Source: CAVSRC01 sp963785065
GTDB lineage: Bacteria; Pseudomonadota; Alphaproteobacteria; Rhizobiales; Kaistiaceae
NCBI GenBank assembly: GCA_963785065.1
Contig: CAWATX010000004.1
Coordinates: forward strand, 682,001-746,000
Direction: 5' to 3'
Length of the DNA: 64,000 nt
The notes below the pieces were generated by a model, which worked only from the letters and a program-made list of their open reading frames with translations, searched no databases and had not been told where the DNA came from. Below, piece by piece: positions 26,949 through 35,222 of the stretch (the stretch's first letter is position 1; every line of letters begins with the position of its first letter). The position numbers and the translations under genes were made by a program.

Positions 26949-28001
26949 ATGAGAATTCTGGTTCTCGGCGCCGGACGTTGCGGCACCCTGATCGCCGAAA
27001 CATTGGCCGCGAGCGGCAGCTTTGAGGTAACGCTTGCCGACGCCGACGAGAATGCAGCGGGACGCGATACTGCCGGTATTCCCTTCGTGCGATGCGACGG
27101 CAGCCGGCGGCAGGAAGTCGACCGCCTGCTGCCCGGTTTCGATGCGGTGGTGGCGGCCACCCCATCAAGTGTATGCAGGTTCGTAGCGGCCGCGGCCAGC
27201 GCCGCCGGCGTCGCCTACCTGGATCTCGTTGATCTGCCGGAGATCGGCACCGCGGGAGCGGCAAACACAATGATCCCGGCCTGCGGCTTCTCGCCTGGCC
27301 TGGTAAACAATCTTGCGGTGAGGCTGGCTGCCGGCGTTGCCGGACCCTTTGACATGACCGTCCGCGTCGGCGCGCTGCCGTTACGCCCGACCAACCGGCT
27401 GGGCTACGGCCTCACGTGGAACATCGACGATCTGATCGAGGAGTACACCAATCACGGCGCGGGCATCCGTCACGGTAAGCCGGCCAGCATCGCGCCGCTG
27501 CAGGAGCATGAGGCGCTCGTGCTCGATGGCGTGAACTGCGAGGCGTTCACGACCGGAGCGGCGACAGCGAACCTGGCGGCCTTCCTCCACGGACGCGCGG
27601 AGAATTTCACGCTCAAGACGATCCGCTACGCGGGCCACCTCGACCTGATCCGCTTTCTGCTGGACGATCTCGGCCTGGCTCGGCGGAAGGACCTGCTGAA
27701 GACCGTCCTCCAAAACGGCCTGCCCGAGGTAACCCAGGACGAGGTGGTGCTGTTCATCACGGTGCGCAGCGGAGAGATGGGATGGCGCAAGGAAGTCTCC
27801 GACTTCCGGCGCATTACGCATGGCCTTTCGAGTGCCGGGCGCAATGTCGGTGCCCTGCAGCGCACATCGGCCGGTCACGTCTGCGCCATGCTGGACTTGC
27901 TCAGGACCGGCGATATCCAGTCGGGGGGGCTCGTCCGCCACGACGACGTTCCGACGGACGTCTTGCTCGGGAATCGCTTCGTGGCCGAACTCGGGCTTTG
28001 A
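26949..28001 (+). CDS. Saccharopine dehydrogenase / lysine 6-dehydrogenase-like protein
   Basis: A 350-residue NAD(P)-dependent dehydrogenase. The Rossmann motif is ILVLGAGRCGTLIAETLA. The catalytic region has ACGFSPGLVNNLAVRLA and a C-terminal part like lysine 6-dehydrogenases (LGYGLTWNIDDLIEEYTNHG). Family members reduce or oxidise C-N bonds of lysine-type or opine-type compounds such as saccharopine, or oxidise lysine to the semialdehyde. It lies 12 bases after the ATPase and is the last gene of the operon. Its presence beside DapA-like, DapB-like and opine-oxidase-like genes points to an imino-dicarboxylate or cyclic imino-acid pathway. The exact reaction is not established. Confidence 0.82.
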   Translation: MRILVLGAGRCGTLIAETLAASGSFEVTLADADENAAGRDTAGIPFVRCDGSRRQEVDRLLPGFDAVVAATPSSVCRFVAAAASAAGVAYLDLVDLPEIGTAGAANTMIPACGFSPGLVNNLAVRLAAGVAGPFDMTVRVGALPLRPTNRLGYGLTWNIDDLIEEYTNHGAGIRHGKPASIAPLQEHEALVLDGVNCEAFTTGAATANLAAFLHGRAENFTLKTIRYAGHLDLIRFLLDDLGLARRKDLLKTVLQNGLPEVTQDEVVLFITVRSGEMGWRKEVSDFRRITHGLSSAGRNVGALQRTSAGHVCAMLDLLRTGDIQSGGLVRHDDVPTDVLLGNRFVAELGL

Positions 28002-28059
28002 CCGGATTGCGAATATGCGTCGAAGCACGGCCCCACTTCAGGTCGGCACAATCCCATGA

Positions 28060-28839
28060 TTATCGCATCGTTTTGAAAGCGGCAGCAGCGCCGGCGGCAC
28101 GAGCGCGGAGGCGAACCGGTTCGAGGCCCAGCCCGACACGGTCCACCACAAACCCGCCAATGATCGTGCCAATCAGAGGGCCGAAGGTCGAGACGCCGAC
28201 ATAAAGGATCGAATCCTGGGGGTTTATGCCCTTCTGCACCGGGACCGCGCCCGACAATGTGCTGACACCCACCGTAGCCCATGGCACCAGGAGATAGGCG
28301 ACGATCAGGAATACAAGGCTTCGGACAAAGGCCGATTGCGACATCGACGCGCCAGCCGATGCTTCTTTTTCCACCGGCCTGGCCGGGATTGCCCGACCGA
28401 CTGTTGGCGAGGCGGCAAATCGCGCCAACGCCTTGCGATCCCGGGTCAGAAGCCAACGCGGCGATTCCGGCACGAAGCGGAAGAGAATGGCGCAGGTGGC
28501 GGCGCCTGTGCCGGCAAGCAGGAACGCCCAGCGCCAACCCTCGAGGCCGAGCGGCATTGCATTGCCAAATCCGCGCACGAAGAAGATAAGGCCCGGCCAC
28601 AGCGATCAGCGCCAGCGGACCGCGTCGGGAGGCGGGGAAGACGTCGGTCATGAAGGAGATCATCAGAGGCGGATAAGCGCCCAGCGCAAAACCCGAAAAC
28701 CCTCGGAACACGATCAGCGCTTCCGTGCTGGGGCTAAGGCCGGCTCCAAGCGAGTTGGCGGTGAGGATGACCAGTGACCAGAACAGCACGCGCTGTCGAC
28801 CATGCCGGTCGGCCAGCCATCCCAGCACAGGCGCGCCAC
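28060..28839 (-). pseudogene. MFS transporter remnant (frameshifted, truncated at both ends)
   Basis: Reading leftward, a sugar/metabolite-type MFS protein is recognisable in two frames. The first part (GAPVLGWLADRHGRQRVLFW...SRRGPLALIAVAG, about 28837-28600) is followed by a one-base frame change near 28598. The second part continues with FFVRGFGNAMPLG, RWAFLLAGTGAATCAILFRFVPESPRWLL and GVSTFGPLIGTIIGGFVVDRVG. The N-terminal two TM segments and the last few TM segments are missing. The upstream break abuts the recombinase remnant. It is a non-functional relic. Confidence 0.75.
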
Positions 28840-28845
28840 CCCTGA

Positions 28846-29144
28846 TCCAGCCCTCCTCCGCGCCTTGGCCCGCGCCCATGATTTCCGTGAGCGCCTGACG
28901 CAGGATCCAGACCTCTCCGCACATGGCATCGCTCGCGGCAAAAACGTCACCGCCGCCTACATTTACGCGCCCCTGCGACTTGCCTGGCTCGCGCCCGACA
29001 TCACCGACGCCATCGTCAACGGCCGCCAGCCGCCGCAGTCTGACGGCCAAAGAGCTGTTCCGTCTGGCCGGACACCTTCCGCTCGACTGGCCTGGACCGC
29101 GCAAGCTGATCGGCTTCGCGCAGGAAACGGTCGCTGCTGCCTGA
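28846..29144 (+). pseudogene. Serine recombinase remnant (C-terminal fragment, frameshifted)
   Basis: Translation of 28850 onward gives LLRALARAHDFRERLT, then LRLAWLAPDITDAIVNGRQPP. After a one-base shift near 29035-29045 it continues LTAKELFRLAGHLPLDWPGPRKLIGFA to a stop at 29144. This order is characteristic of the C-terminal region of large serine site-specific recombinases common in alphaproteobacteria. The catalytic N-terminal domain is absent. Identification rests on remembered family sequence features, so it should be confirmed by alignment. It marks a former mobile-element junction between the MFS relic and tRNA-Gln. Confidence 0.65.
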
Positions 29145-29400
29145 GCGGTGATTGCCGAGCCGAGGTCGCTCTCCGCTCTGTCACTCCGGCCCCGGTCTTT
29201 GCTCATCAGCTCGACTGTCGCAGAGACGAGTCAACCCCTGAACGCCGCCCGATCTCTGGCCGTCGCGGCCCCGCGCCGGCCCAAATGAGTCTCTCGAAAA
29301 ATTGGTTCGCTAATCCATCGCCGAAATGGCGCGGAACACGGCCGCAAATGTGGTCGCCGGCAAATACAAATATCTATTTGATATCAATGACTTTATGTGG

Positions 29401-29474
29401 TGGCTGGGGGACTAGGATTCGAACCTAGACTGGCGGAGTCAGAGTCCGCTGTCCTACCGTTAGACGATCCCCCA
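29401..29474 (-). tRNA. tRNA-Gln (anticodon CTG)
   Basis: On the minus strand the sequence begins TGGGGGA and ends TCCCCCA-G-CCA, so CCA is encoded. The acceptor stem has the U1-A72 pair typical of bacterial tRNA-Gln. The anticodon arm is GCGGA-CTCTGAC-TCCGC with anticodon CTG, reading CAG. The T-arm is CTAGG-TTCGAAT-CCTAG. All stems pair. It lies in a non-coding stretch next to decayed mobile DNA. Confidence 0.97.
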
Positions 29475-29789
29475 ACAGGACCGCGTGCGGCGGTGGCCGC
29501 GCGGCCGAAACCTATAGGCACGGGCCCGGATCGCGTCAACCGTCGTGCTGCGTTCCGCCACGGACCACGCGCCGCACGCCCCAGCCGGTTTCTCCGCCGA
29601 TCGGCGGCAAGTGGTGGGCCGTTGCCGTTTTTTTGGGCTGTCCACAGCCTTCGAAATCTCAGTGTTTCCGCCACTTTCCCGGCGGATCGCATCGCAGTTT
29701 GATCTTAGTCAAAGAAAAGACTGGTCGAATCCGGGAGTGCTAGCCCTTCAGTGCGTCAGGCGCATCTGGTCGACAAGGGGGGCATCGGG
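29475..29789. other. Intergenic region upstream of ccoN
   Basis: This stretch between tRNA-Gln and ccoN carries the FNR/FixK box described separately. No additional gene is supported. The first about 220 bases contain no recognisable coding sequence or strong hairpin, and the promoter of the cco operon lies in the last 100 bases. Confidence 0.5.
29699..29712 (+). promoter_or_regulatory. FNR/FixK-type anaerobox upstream of ccoN
   Basis: TTGATCTTAGTCAA matches the FNR/FixK consensus TTGAT-N4-ATCAA at 9 of 10 positions. Its centre is about 84 bases before the preferred ccoN start. If it acts at the usual -41.5 position, transcription would begin near 29747, which supports GTG 29790 over GTG 29751 as the start. 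It implies induction of the cbb3 oxidase at low oxygen. Confidence 0.8.
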
Positions 29790-31448
29790 GTGGCGCAACC
29801 TATTTCCGTCAGGAAATCGTTCACTGTTGGCGAGGCCGGACTCGCCATCTTCTTCACTGTACTGGCATTTGCCTCGCTGGTGGTCGCGGGGAAGGCATGG
29901 ACGACGGCCTATTCCTTCCACGCCATGCTGTTTGCCATCGGCAGCGCCGCGGCGGTGTTCAAAATCGTCGAGCGCTATATGGAGCGGCCGGCGACGCTGC
30001 CGCCGCAGGAGATCGACGGCAAGCCGAACTACAATTACGGGCCGATCAAGTTCGCCACGCTGGCCGGCGTCTTCTGGGGCATCGCCGGCTTTGCCATCGG
30101 CCTGTGGATCGCACTTGAACTCGCCTTCCCCGCCTTCAACCTCGACCTGCAATGGATCAACTTCGGCCGCATGCGGCCGCTGCACACCTCCGCCGTGATT
30201 TTCGCCTTCGGCGGCAACGTGCTCATCGCCACCTCGTTCTATGTCGTGCAGCGCACGAGCCGCGCCCGCATGGTCGGCGACCTCGCGCCCTGGTTCGTCG
30301 TTCTCGGATATAACTTCTTCATCCTCATTGCCGGCACCGGCTATCTGCTCGGCATCACCCAGTCGAAGGAATATGCCGAGCCCGAATGGTACGCCGACCT
30401 GTGGCTGACCATCGTCTGGGTGGTCTATCTGCTCATCTATCTGGGCACGCTGCTTCGCCGCAAGGAGCCGCACATCTATGTGGCCAACTGGTTCTTCCTC
30501 GCCTTCATCCTGACGATCGCCGTCCTCCACCTCGGCAACAACGCCGCGATACCGCTCTCGGTGTTCTCGTCGAAGTCCTACATCGTCTGGTCGGGCGTGC
30601 AGGACGCCATGGTGCAATGGTGGTACGGCCACAACGCCGTCGGCTTCTTCCTCACCGCCGGCTTCCTCGGCATCATGTACTACTTCATCCCCAAGCGGGC
30701 CGAGCGACCGGTCTATTCCTACCGGCTGTCGATCATCCATTTCTGGGCGCTGATCTTCCTCTATATCTGGGCGGGACCGCACCACCTGCATTACACGGCG
30801 CTGCCCGACTGGGCGCAGACGCTCGGAATGACCTTCTCGATCATGCTGTGGATGCCGTCATGGGGCGGCATGATCAACGGTCTGATGACGCTGTCCGGCG
30901 CCTGGGACAAGCTCAGGACCGATCCGGTGCTGCGCATGATGGTGGTCTCGGTCGCCTTCTACGGCATGTCGACCTTCGAAGGGCCGATGATGTCGGTGAA
31001 GATCGTCAACTCGCTGTCGCACTACACCAACTGGACCATCGGCCATGTCCATTCCGGCGCGCTCGGCTGGGTCGCCTACATTTCCTTCGGCGCGGTCTAC
31101 TGCCTGGTGCCGTGGCTGTGGAACCGCAAGGGGCTCTACTCGCTTCGCCTCGTCAACTGGCACTTCTGGATCTCCAGCCTCGGCATCGTGCTCTACATCA
31201 CCTCGATGTGGGTGGCGGGCATCCTGCAGGGACTGATGTGGCGCGCCTACACCGCGCTCGGCTTCCTCGAATACTCCTTCGTTGAGACCGTCGAGGCGAT
31301 GCACCTCTTCTACGTCATTCGCGCTTTCGGCGGTTTCCTGTTCATCGTCGGTGCCCTGCTGATGGCCTACAACGTGTGGAAGACCATCACCGTGCCCGGT
31401 TCGGACGCGGTGCCGGCGGCACGTCCCTCCATGATCCCGGCCGAGTGA
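29790..31448 (+). CDS. ccoN: cbb3-type cytochrome c oxidase subunit I
   Basis: The catalytic heme-copper subunit, 552 residues with about 12 TM segments. It contains MRPLHTSAVIFAFGGN, WYGHNAVGFFLTAGFLGIMYYFIPK (heme/CuB histidine region), GPHHLHYTALPDW (histidine pair) and HFWISSLGIVLY. It reduces oxygen with high affinity at the CuB/heme b3 site in the inner membrane. GTG 29790 has AGGGGGG seven bases upstream. An earlier GTG at 29751 is less likely, because the FNR box predicts a transcription start very close to it. First of ccoNOQPGHIS. Confidence 0.96.
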   Translation: MAQPISVRKSFTVGEAGLAIFFTVLAFASLVVAGKAWTTAYSFHAMLFAIGSAAAVFKIVERYMERPATLPPQEIDGKPNYNYGPIKFATLAGVFWGIAGFAIGLWIALELAFPAFNLDLQWINFGRMRPLHTSAVIFAFGGNVLIATSFYVVQRTSRARMVGDLAPWFVVLGYNFFILIAGTGYLLGITQSKEYAEPEWYADLWLTIVWVVYLLIYLGTLLRRKEPHIYVANWFFLAFILTIAVLHLGNNAAIPLSVFSSKSYIVWSGVQDAMVQWWYGHNAVGFFLTAGFLGIMYYFIPKRAERPVYSYRLSIIHFWALIFLYIWAGPHHLHYTALPDWAQTLGMTFSIMLWMPSWGGMINGLMTLSGAWDKLRTDPVLRMMVVSVAFYGMSTFEGPMMSVKIVNSLSHYTNWTIGHVHSGALGWVAYISFGAVYCLVPWLWNRKGLYSLRLVNWHFWISSLGIVLYITSMWVAGILQGLMWRAYTALGFLEYSFVETVEAMHLFYVIRAFGGFLFIVGALLMAYNVWKTITVPGSDAVPAARPSMIPAE

Positions 31449-31461
31449 GGAGGGCGCACCG

Positions 31462-32208
31462 ATGACGACGTCGATCTGGGCCAAGCACAAGATCCTCGAG
31501 ACCAACGCCATCTATCTGCTCATCGCGGCGCTGATCGTCATCTCGATCGGCGGGCTGGTGGAGATCGTGCCGCTCTTCTACCTGAAGAACACGATCGAGA
31601 CGGTCGATGGCGTGCGCCCCTATACGCCGCTGGAACTCGCCGGCCGCGACATCTACGTACGCGAGGGCTGCTATCTCTGCCATTCGCAGATGATCCGGCC
31701 GTTGCGCGACGAGGTCGAGCGCTACGGACACTATTCGCTCGCCGCCGAGAGCATGTACGACCATCCCTTCCAGTGGGGTTCGGAGCGCACCGGGCCGGAC
31801 CTCGCCCGCGTCGGCGGCAAGTATTCCGACGCCTGGCATCAGGACCACCTGCGCAACCCGCGCTCGGTGGTGCCGGGCTCGATCATGCCCAACTACGATT
31901 TCCTCGAAAGGACTGACCTCGACTACGCCCACGTCGCCGACAAGCTGAAGGTTCAGGCCGATCTCGGCGTGCCCTATACGCCGGATGACATCGCCGCGGC
32001 GGAGGCCGACATCCGCGTCCAGGTCGACCCGGGGGCCGACTCAAATAGCATCACATCGCTGCAGACGCGCTACCCAAAGGCCAACGTCCGCGACTTCGAC
32101 GGCAATCCGGCGCGTATCAGCGAGGCCGATGCCCTCATCGCCTACCTGCAGGTGCTCGGCACCGAGGTCGACTTCAAGCTCTACGACGACAAAGCCAACA
32201 TCCGCTGA
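31462..32208 (+). CDS. ccoO: cbb3-type cytochrome c oxidase subunit II
   Basis: A 248-residue mono-heme cytochrome c subunit. A single N-terminal TM anchor (residues 16-36) precedes the periplasmic domain with the heme-binding motif CYLCH at residues 70-74. The distal ligand is probably the Met of GSIMPNY. It passes electrons from CcoP to CcoN. It starts 13 bases after ccoN with GAGGAGGG upstream. Length and motif are typical of FixO/CcoO. Confidence 0.96.
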   Translation: MTTSIWAKHKILETNAIYLLIAALIVISIGGLVEIVPLFYLKNTIETVDGVRPYTPLELAGRDIYVREGCYLCHSQMIRPLRDEVERYGHYSLAAESMYDHPFQWGSERTGPDLARVGGKYSDAWHQDHLRNPRSVVPGSIMPNYDFLERTDLDYAHVADKLKVQADLGVPYTPDDIAAAEADIRVQVDPGADSNSITSLQTRYPKANVRDFDGNPARISEADALIAYLQVLGTEVDFKLYDDKANIR

Positions 32209-32224
32209 GGCGAGGAGGAAACCC

Positions 32225-32377
32225 ATGGAAACCTATGCCGCCCTCGCCCATTTCGCCCAGTCCTGGGGGCTGATCTATTTCTTCATCGTGTTCTGCGCCG
32301 TGGTCGTCTTCGTCATGTGGCCGTCGCGCAAGAAGCAATACGAAGACGCGGCGCGTCTGCCGCTGCGTGAGGACTGA
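32225..32377 (+). CDS. ccoQ: cbb3-type oxidase small subunit CcoQ/FixQ
   Basis: A 50-residue single-TM protein: METYAALAHFAQSWGLIYFF, then the rest of the TM segment and a charged tail with PSRKKQYEDAARLPLRED. This is the normal FixQ pattern. It helps stabilise the oxidase complex. It has GAGGAGGAAA just upstream of its ATG and lies between ccoO and ccoP, as in other rhizobia. Confidence 0.93.
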   Translation: METYAALAHFAQSWGLIYFFIVFCAVVVFVMWPSRKKQYEDAARLPLRED

Positions 32378-32380
32378 GCC

Positions 32381-33259
32381 ATGGCCGATCACGAGCAGCC
32401 GAAAGTCGACTCCGTCACCGGCATGGCCACCACCGGCCACGAATGGGACGGCATCAACGAACTCAACACGCCGCTGCCGCGCTGGTGGCTGTGGATATTC
32501 TACGCCTGCATTGCCTTCGCCGTCGGCTACTGGGTGCTCTATCCCTCGTGGCCGCTGCTCACCAACGCCGCCGGCGGCGTCTTTGGCTGGCACTCGCGCG
32601 AGGCCGTGGTGGAGGACCTCAACGCACTCAAGGCTCGGCGGGCGCCGATGGTCGCCAAGCTCGCCGGCGTGCCCATCGACCAGGTCAAGGCGGATGCCGG
32701 GCTGTTCGACTTCACGCTGGCCTATGGCCACGCCGCCTTCGGCGACAACTGCGCGCCCTGCCACGGTCCGGGCGGCGGCGGCGCCAAGGGCTACCCCAAC
32801 CTGATCGACGACGACTGGCTGTGGGGCGGCTCGATCGACGCCATCCAGCAGACCATCTCGCACGGCGTGCGCAACGCGAATCCTGACAGCCGCCAGACCG
32901 ACATGCCGGCCTTCGGCAAAGATGGTCTGCTCACCTCCGCGCAGATCTATCAGGTTGCCTATTACGTCCGCTCGCTGTCCGGCCTCGACGTTCCCAAGGA
33001 CGCCGATCTCGCCGCCGGCAAGCAGATCTTCGCCGACAATTGCGCCGTCTGTCATGGTCCCGAGGCCAAGGGCAACCGCCAGTTCGGCGCGCCCAACCTG
33101 ACCGACGCGGTGTGGCTCTACGGCTCCGCCATCAACGACATCATCTTCACGGTGACCAATGCCCGCAACTCGTCGATGCCGGACTGGGGCGCCCGCCTCG
33201 ATCCGACCACTATCAAGGCGCTGGCGGTCTATGTACACTCGCTCGGCGGAGGCGAATGA
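32381..33259 (+). CDS. ccoP: cbb3-type cytochrome c oxidase subunit III, diheme
   Basis: A 292-residue diheme cytochrome c. The N-terminus (HEWDGINELNTPLPRWWLWIFY) leads into a TM segment. Two periplasmic c-type heme sites follow, CAPCH at residues 124-128 and CAVCH at 221-225, with TDMPAFG and SSMPDWG as probable Met ligands. It accepts electrons from soluble or membrane cytochromes c. It lies 3 bases after ccoQ. Confidence 0.96.
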   Translation: MADHEQPKVDSVTGMATTGHEWDGINELNTPLPRWWLWIFYACIAFAVGYWVLYPSWPLLTNAAGGVFGWHSREAVVEDLNALKARRAPMVAKLAGVPIDQVKADAGLFDFTLAYGHAAFGDNCAPCHGPGGGGAKGYPNLIDDDWLWGGSIDAIQQTISHGVRNANPDSRQTDMPAFGKDGLLTSAQIYQVAYYVRSLSGLDVPKDADLAAGKQIFADNCAVCHGPEAKGNRQFGAPNLTDAVWLYGSAINDIIFTVTNARNSSMPDWGARLDPTTIKALAVYVHSLGGGE

Positions 33260-34722
33260 CTGAGATGAACGTCGTCACGCCGGTCAAGCGTGCGGACCCG
33301 GGCGACGACCAGCCGTTCTACGAGCCGCACCACAAGGTCTATCCGCAGAAGGTGCGCGGCACCTTCCGCCGGACCAAGTGGCTGGTGCTGATCGTCACGC
33401 TCGGCATCTACTACCTGACGCCGTTCATTCGCTGGGACCGGGGACCGGGCGCTCCCGGCCAGGCGGTGCTGCTCGACCTGCCAGCCCGCAAATTCTATTT
33501 CTTCTTCATCGAGATCTGGCCGCAGGAGGTCTACTACATCACCGGCCTGCTGGTGCTTGCCACTCTCTTCCTGTTCCTGTCGAACGCCGTTGCCGGCCGA
33601 GTCTGGTGCGGCTATCTCTGCCCGCAGACGGTGTGGACCGACCTGTTCCTGGCCATCGAGCGGTGGACCGAGGGCGACCGCCGCGAGCGCATGAAGGCCG
33701 ACGCCGGCCGGCTGACGCCTCAACTGGCGGCGCGCAAGGCGCTCAAGCACTTCCTGTGGCTGATGACGGCGTGGTGGACCGGCGGCGCCTGGGTGCTCTA
33801 TTTCAGCGACGCACCGACGATGGTGAAGGATCTGGCGACCCTGCAGGCGCCGCTCGTCGCCTATATCTGGATCGGCATTCTCACCTTCACCACCTATTCG
33901 CTCGCCGGCTACATGCGCGAACAGGTGTGCGTCTACATGTGCCCATGGCCGCGCATCCAGGCGGCGCTGACGGACGAGGACGCCTTCAACGTCAGCTACC
34001 GCTTCGACCGCGGCGAGCCGCGCATGTCGGTCAAGAAGGCCCTGGCCGCGCGCGAGCACGGCAGCCCGGCCGGCGACTGCATCGACTGCTACCAGTGCGT
34101 CGCCGTCTGCCCGACCGGCGTCGACATCCGCGGCGGCGCCAATCTCGGCTGCATCCAGTGCGGCCTGTGCATCGATGCCTGCGACACCGTGATGGAGAAG
34201 CTCGGCCGCCCGACGCGGCTGATCGCCTACGACACCGACAACAACATCCGCGCCCGTCAGCAGGACGAGCCGGAGACGGCGCGCCTCGTGCGCCCGCGCA
34301 CGCTGCTTTATGCGGCGATCATCCTTATCGTCGGCGGCCTGATGCTGTGGGGCCTCACCCACCGCGTCACCACCGGCGTCAGCGTGATCCACGACCGCAA
34401 CCCGGAATATGTGGTGCTTTCCGACCGCGGCGTGCGCAACGCCTATATGCTGCGCATCATCAACAAGGAGAACGCTGCGCGCAAATTCGCGGTCTCGGTC
34501 GATCTTCCCGGCGCAGTGCTCGACATCGTCGGTGCCGACACGATCGACGGCCAGCAGGTGGCCGCGGTCGGCCCCGACCAGACGCGCGAACTGCGCGCCA
34601 TCGTCAGCCTCGACCACACCGCCGGCAACACACAACCGATCCGCTTCACCATCACCGACCGCGCCGACGGCAAGACCGCCAGCACCGTCGACAATTTCCG
34701 CGGCCCGGGAGGGACGAGATGA
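33256..34722 (+). CDS. ccoG: Cytochrome c oxidase accessory protein CcoG/FixG/RdxA
   Basis: A 488-residue membrane iron-sulfur protein needed for cbb3 assembly and thought to help reduce copper for CuB. Several TM segments are followed by CVYMCPW and the two 4Fe-4S motifs CIDCYQCVAVCP and CIQCGLCIDACD. A C-terminal Ig-like periplasmic domain (SVIHDRNPEYVVLSDR...) completes it. ATG 33256 overlaps the ccoP stop by 4 bases. Confidence 0.95.
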   Translation: MTEMNVVTPVKRADPGDDQPFYEPHHKVYPQKVRGTFRRTKWLVLIVTLGIYYLTPFIRWDRGPGAPGQAVLLDLPARKFYFFFIEIWPQEVYYITGLLVLATLFLFLSNAVAGRVWCGYLCPQTVWTDLFLAIERWTEGDRRERMKADAGRLTPQLAARKALKHFLWLMTAWWTGGAWVLYFSDAPTMVKDLATLQAPLVAYIWIGILTFTTYSLAGYMREQVCVYMCPWPRIQAALTDEDAFNVSYRFDRGEPRMSVKKALAAREHGSPAGDCIDCYQCVAVCPTGVDIRGGANLGCIQCGLCIDACDTVMEKLGRPTRLIAYDTDNNIRARQQDEPETARLVRPRTLLYAAIILIVGGLMLWGLTHRVTTGVSVIHDRNPEYVVLSDRGVRNAYMLRIINKENAARKFAVSVDLPGAVLDIVGADTIDGQQVAAVGPDQTRELRAIVSLDHTAGNTQPIRFTITDRADGKTASTVDNFRGPGGTR

Positions 34723-35222
34723 GGCTGCCGACCATCCGCTTTGCTCCGGCCCGGGAGCTGACCGGCCGCAAGGTGCTGGTCTTGCTGGTCGCCTTCTTCG
34801 GCGTCGTCATGGTCGTCAACTTCTTCATGATGACAGCCGCGATCTCGACCTTCGGCGGCGTCGACACCAAGAGTTCCTATGAAGCCGGCCGCATGTTCGA
34901 GGGTGAGGTGGCCAAGGCCGCCGCGCAGGCGGCCCGCGACTGGCAGGTGAGCGAGCACCTGGCGCCGGACGGTAGCGAGCAGATGCTTTCCGTCGATCTC
35001 AGCGACGCCAAGGGCGTGCCGGTGACCGGCGTCGACGTCGAGGCGACGCTCGCCCACCCGGTCGACGAGCGCAACGACGTGAAATTCGCCCTGGCGGAGA
35101 CGGATGCCGGCGTCTACCGCGGCCACGCTGTCGTGCCGGCCGGGGTGTGGGAGCTCAACCTGCTGGTGGTCAACGGCGGCCAGCAGCTCTTCCGTTCGAA
35201 GAACCGCGTCATCGTGCCATGA
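34719..35222 (+). CDS. ccoH: FixH/CcoH family oxidase assembly protein
   Basis: A 167-residue protein with one N-terminal TM helix (VLVLLVAFFGVVMVVNFFMMTAAI) and a periplasmic domain ending in GVWELNLLVVNGGQQLFRSKNRVIV, the usual FixH form. It is needed for maturation of the cbb3 oxidase, acting with the CcoI copper ATPase. The ATG overlaps the ccoG stop (ATGA), and its own stop overlaps the ccoI start. Confidence 0.93.
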   Translation: MRLPTIRFAPARELTGRKVLVLLVAFFGVVMVVNFFMMTAAISTFGGVDTKSSYEAGRMFEGEVAKAAAQAARDWQVSEHLAPDGSEQMLSVDLSDAKGVPVTGVDVEATLAHPVDERNDVKFALAETDAGVYRGHAVVPAGVWELNLLVVNGGQQLFRSKNRVIVP

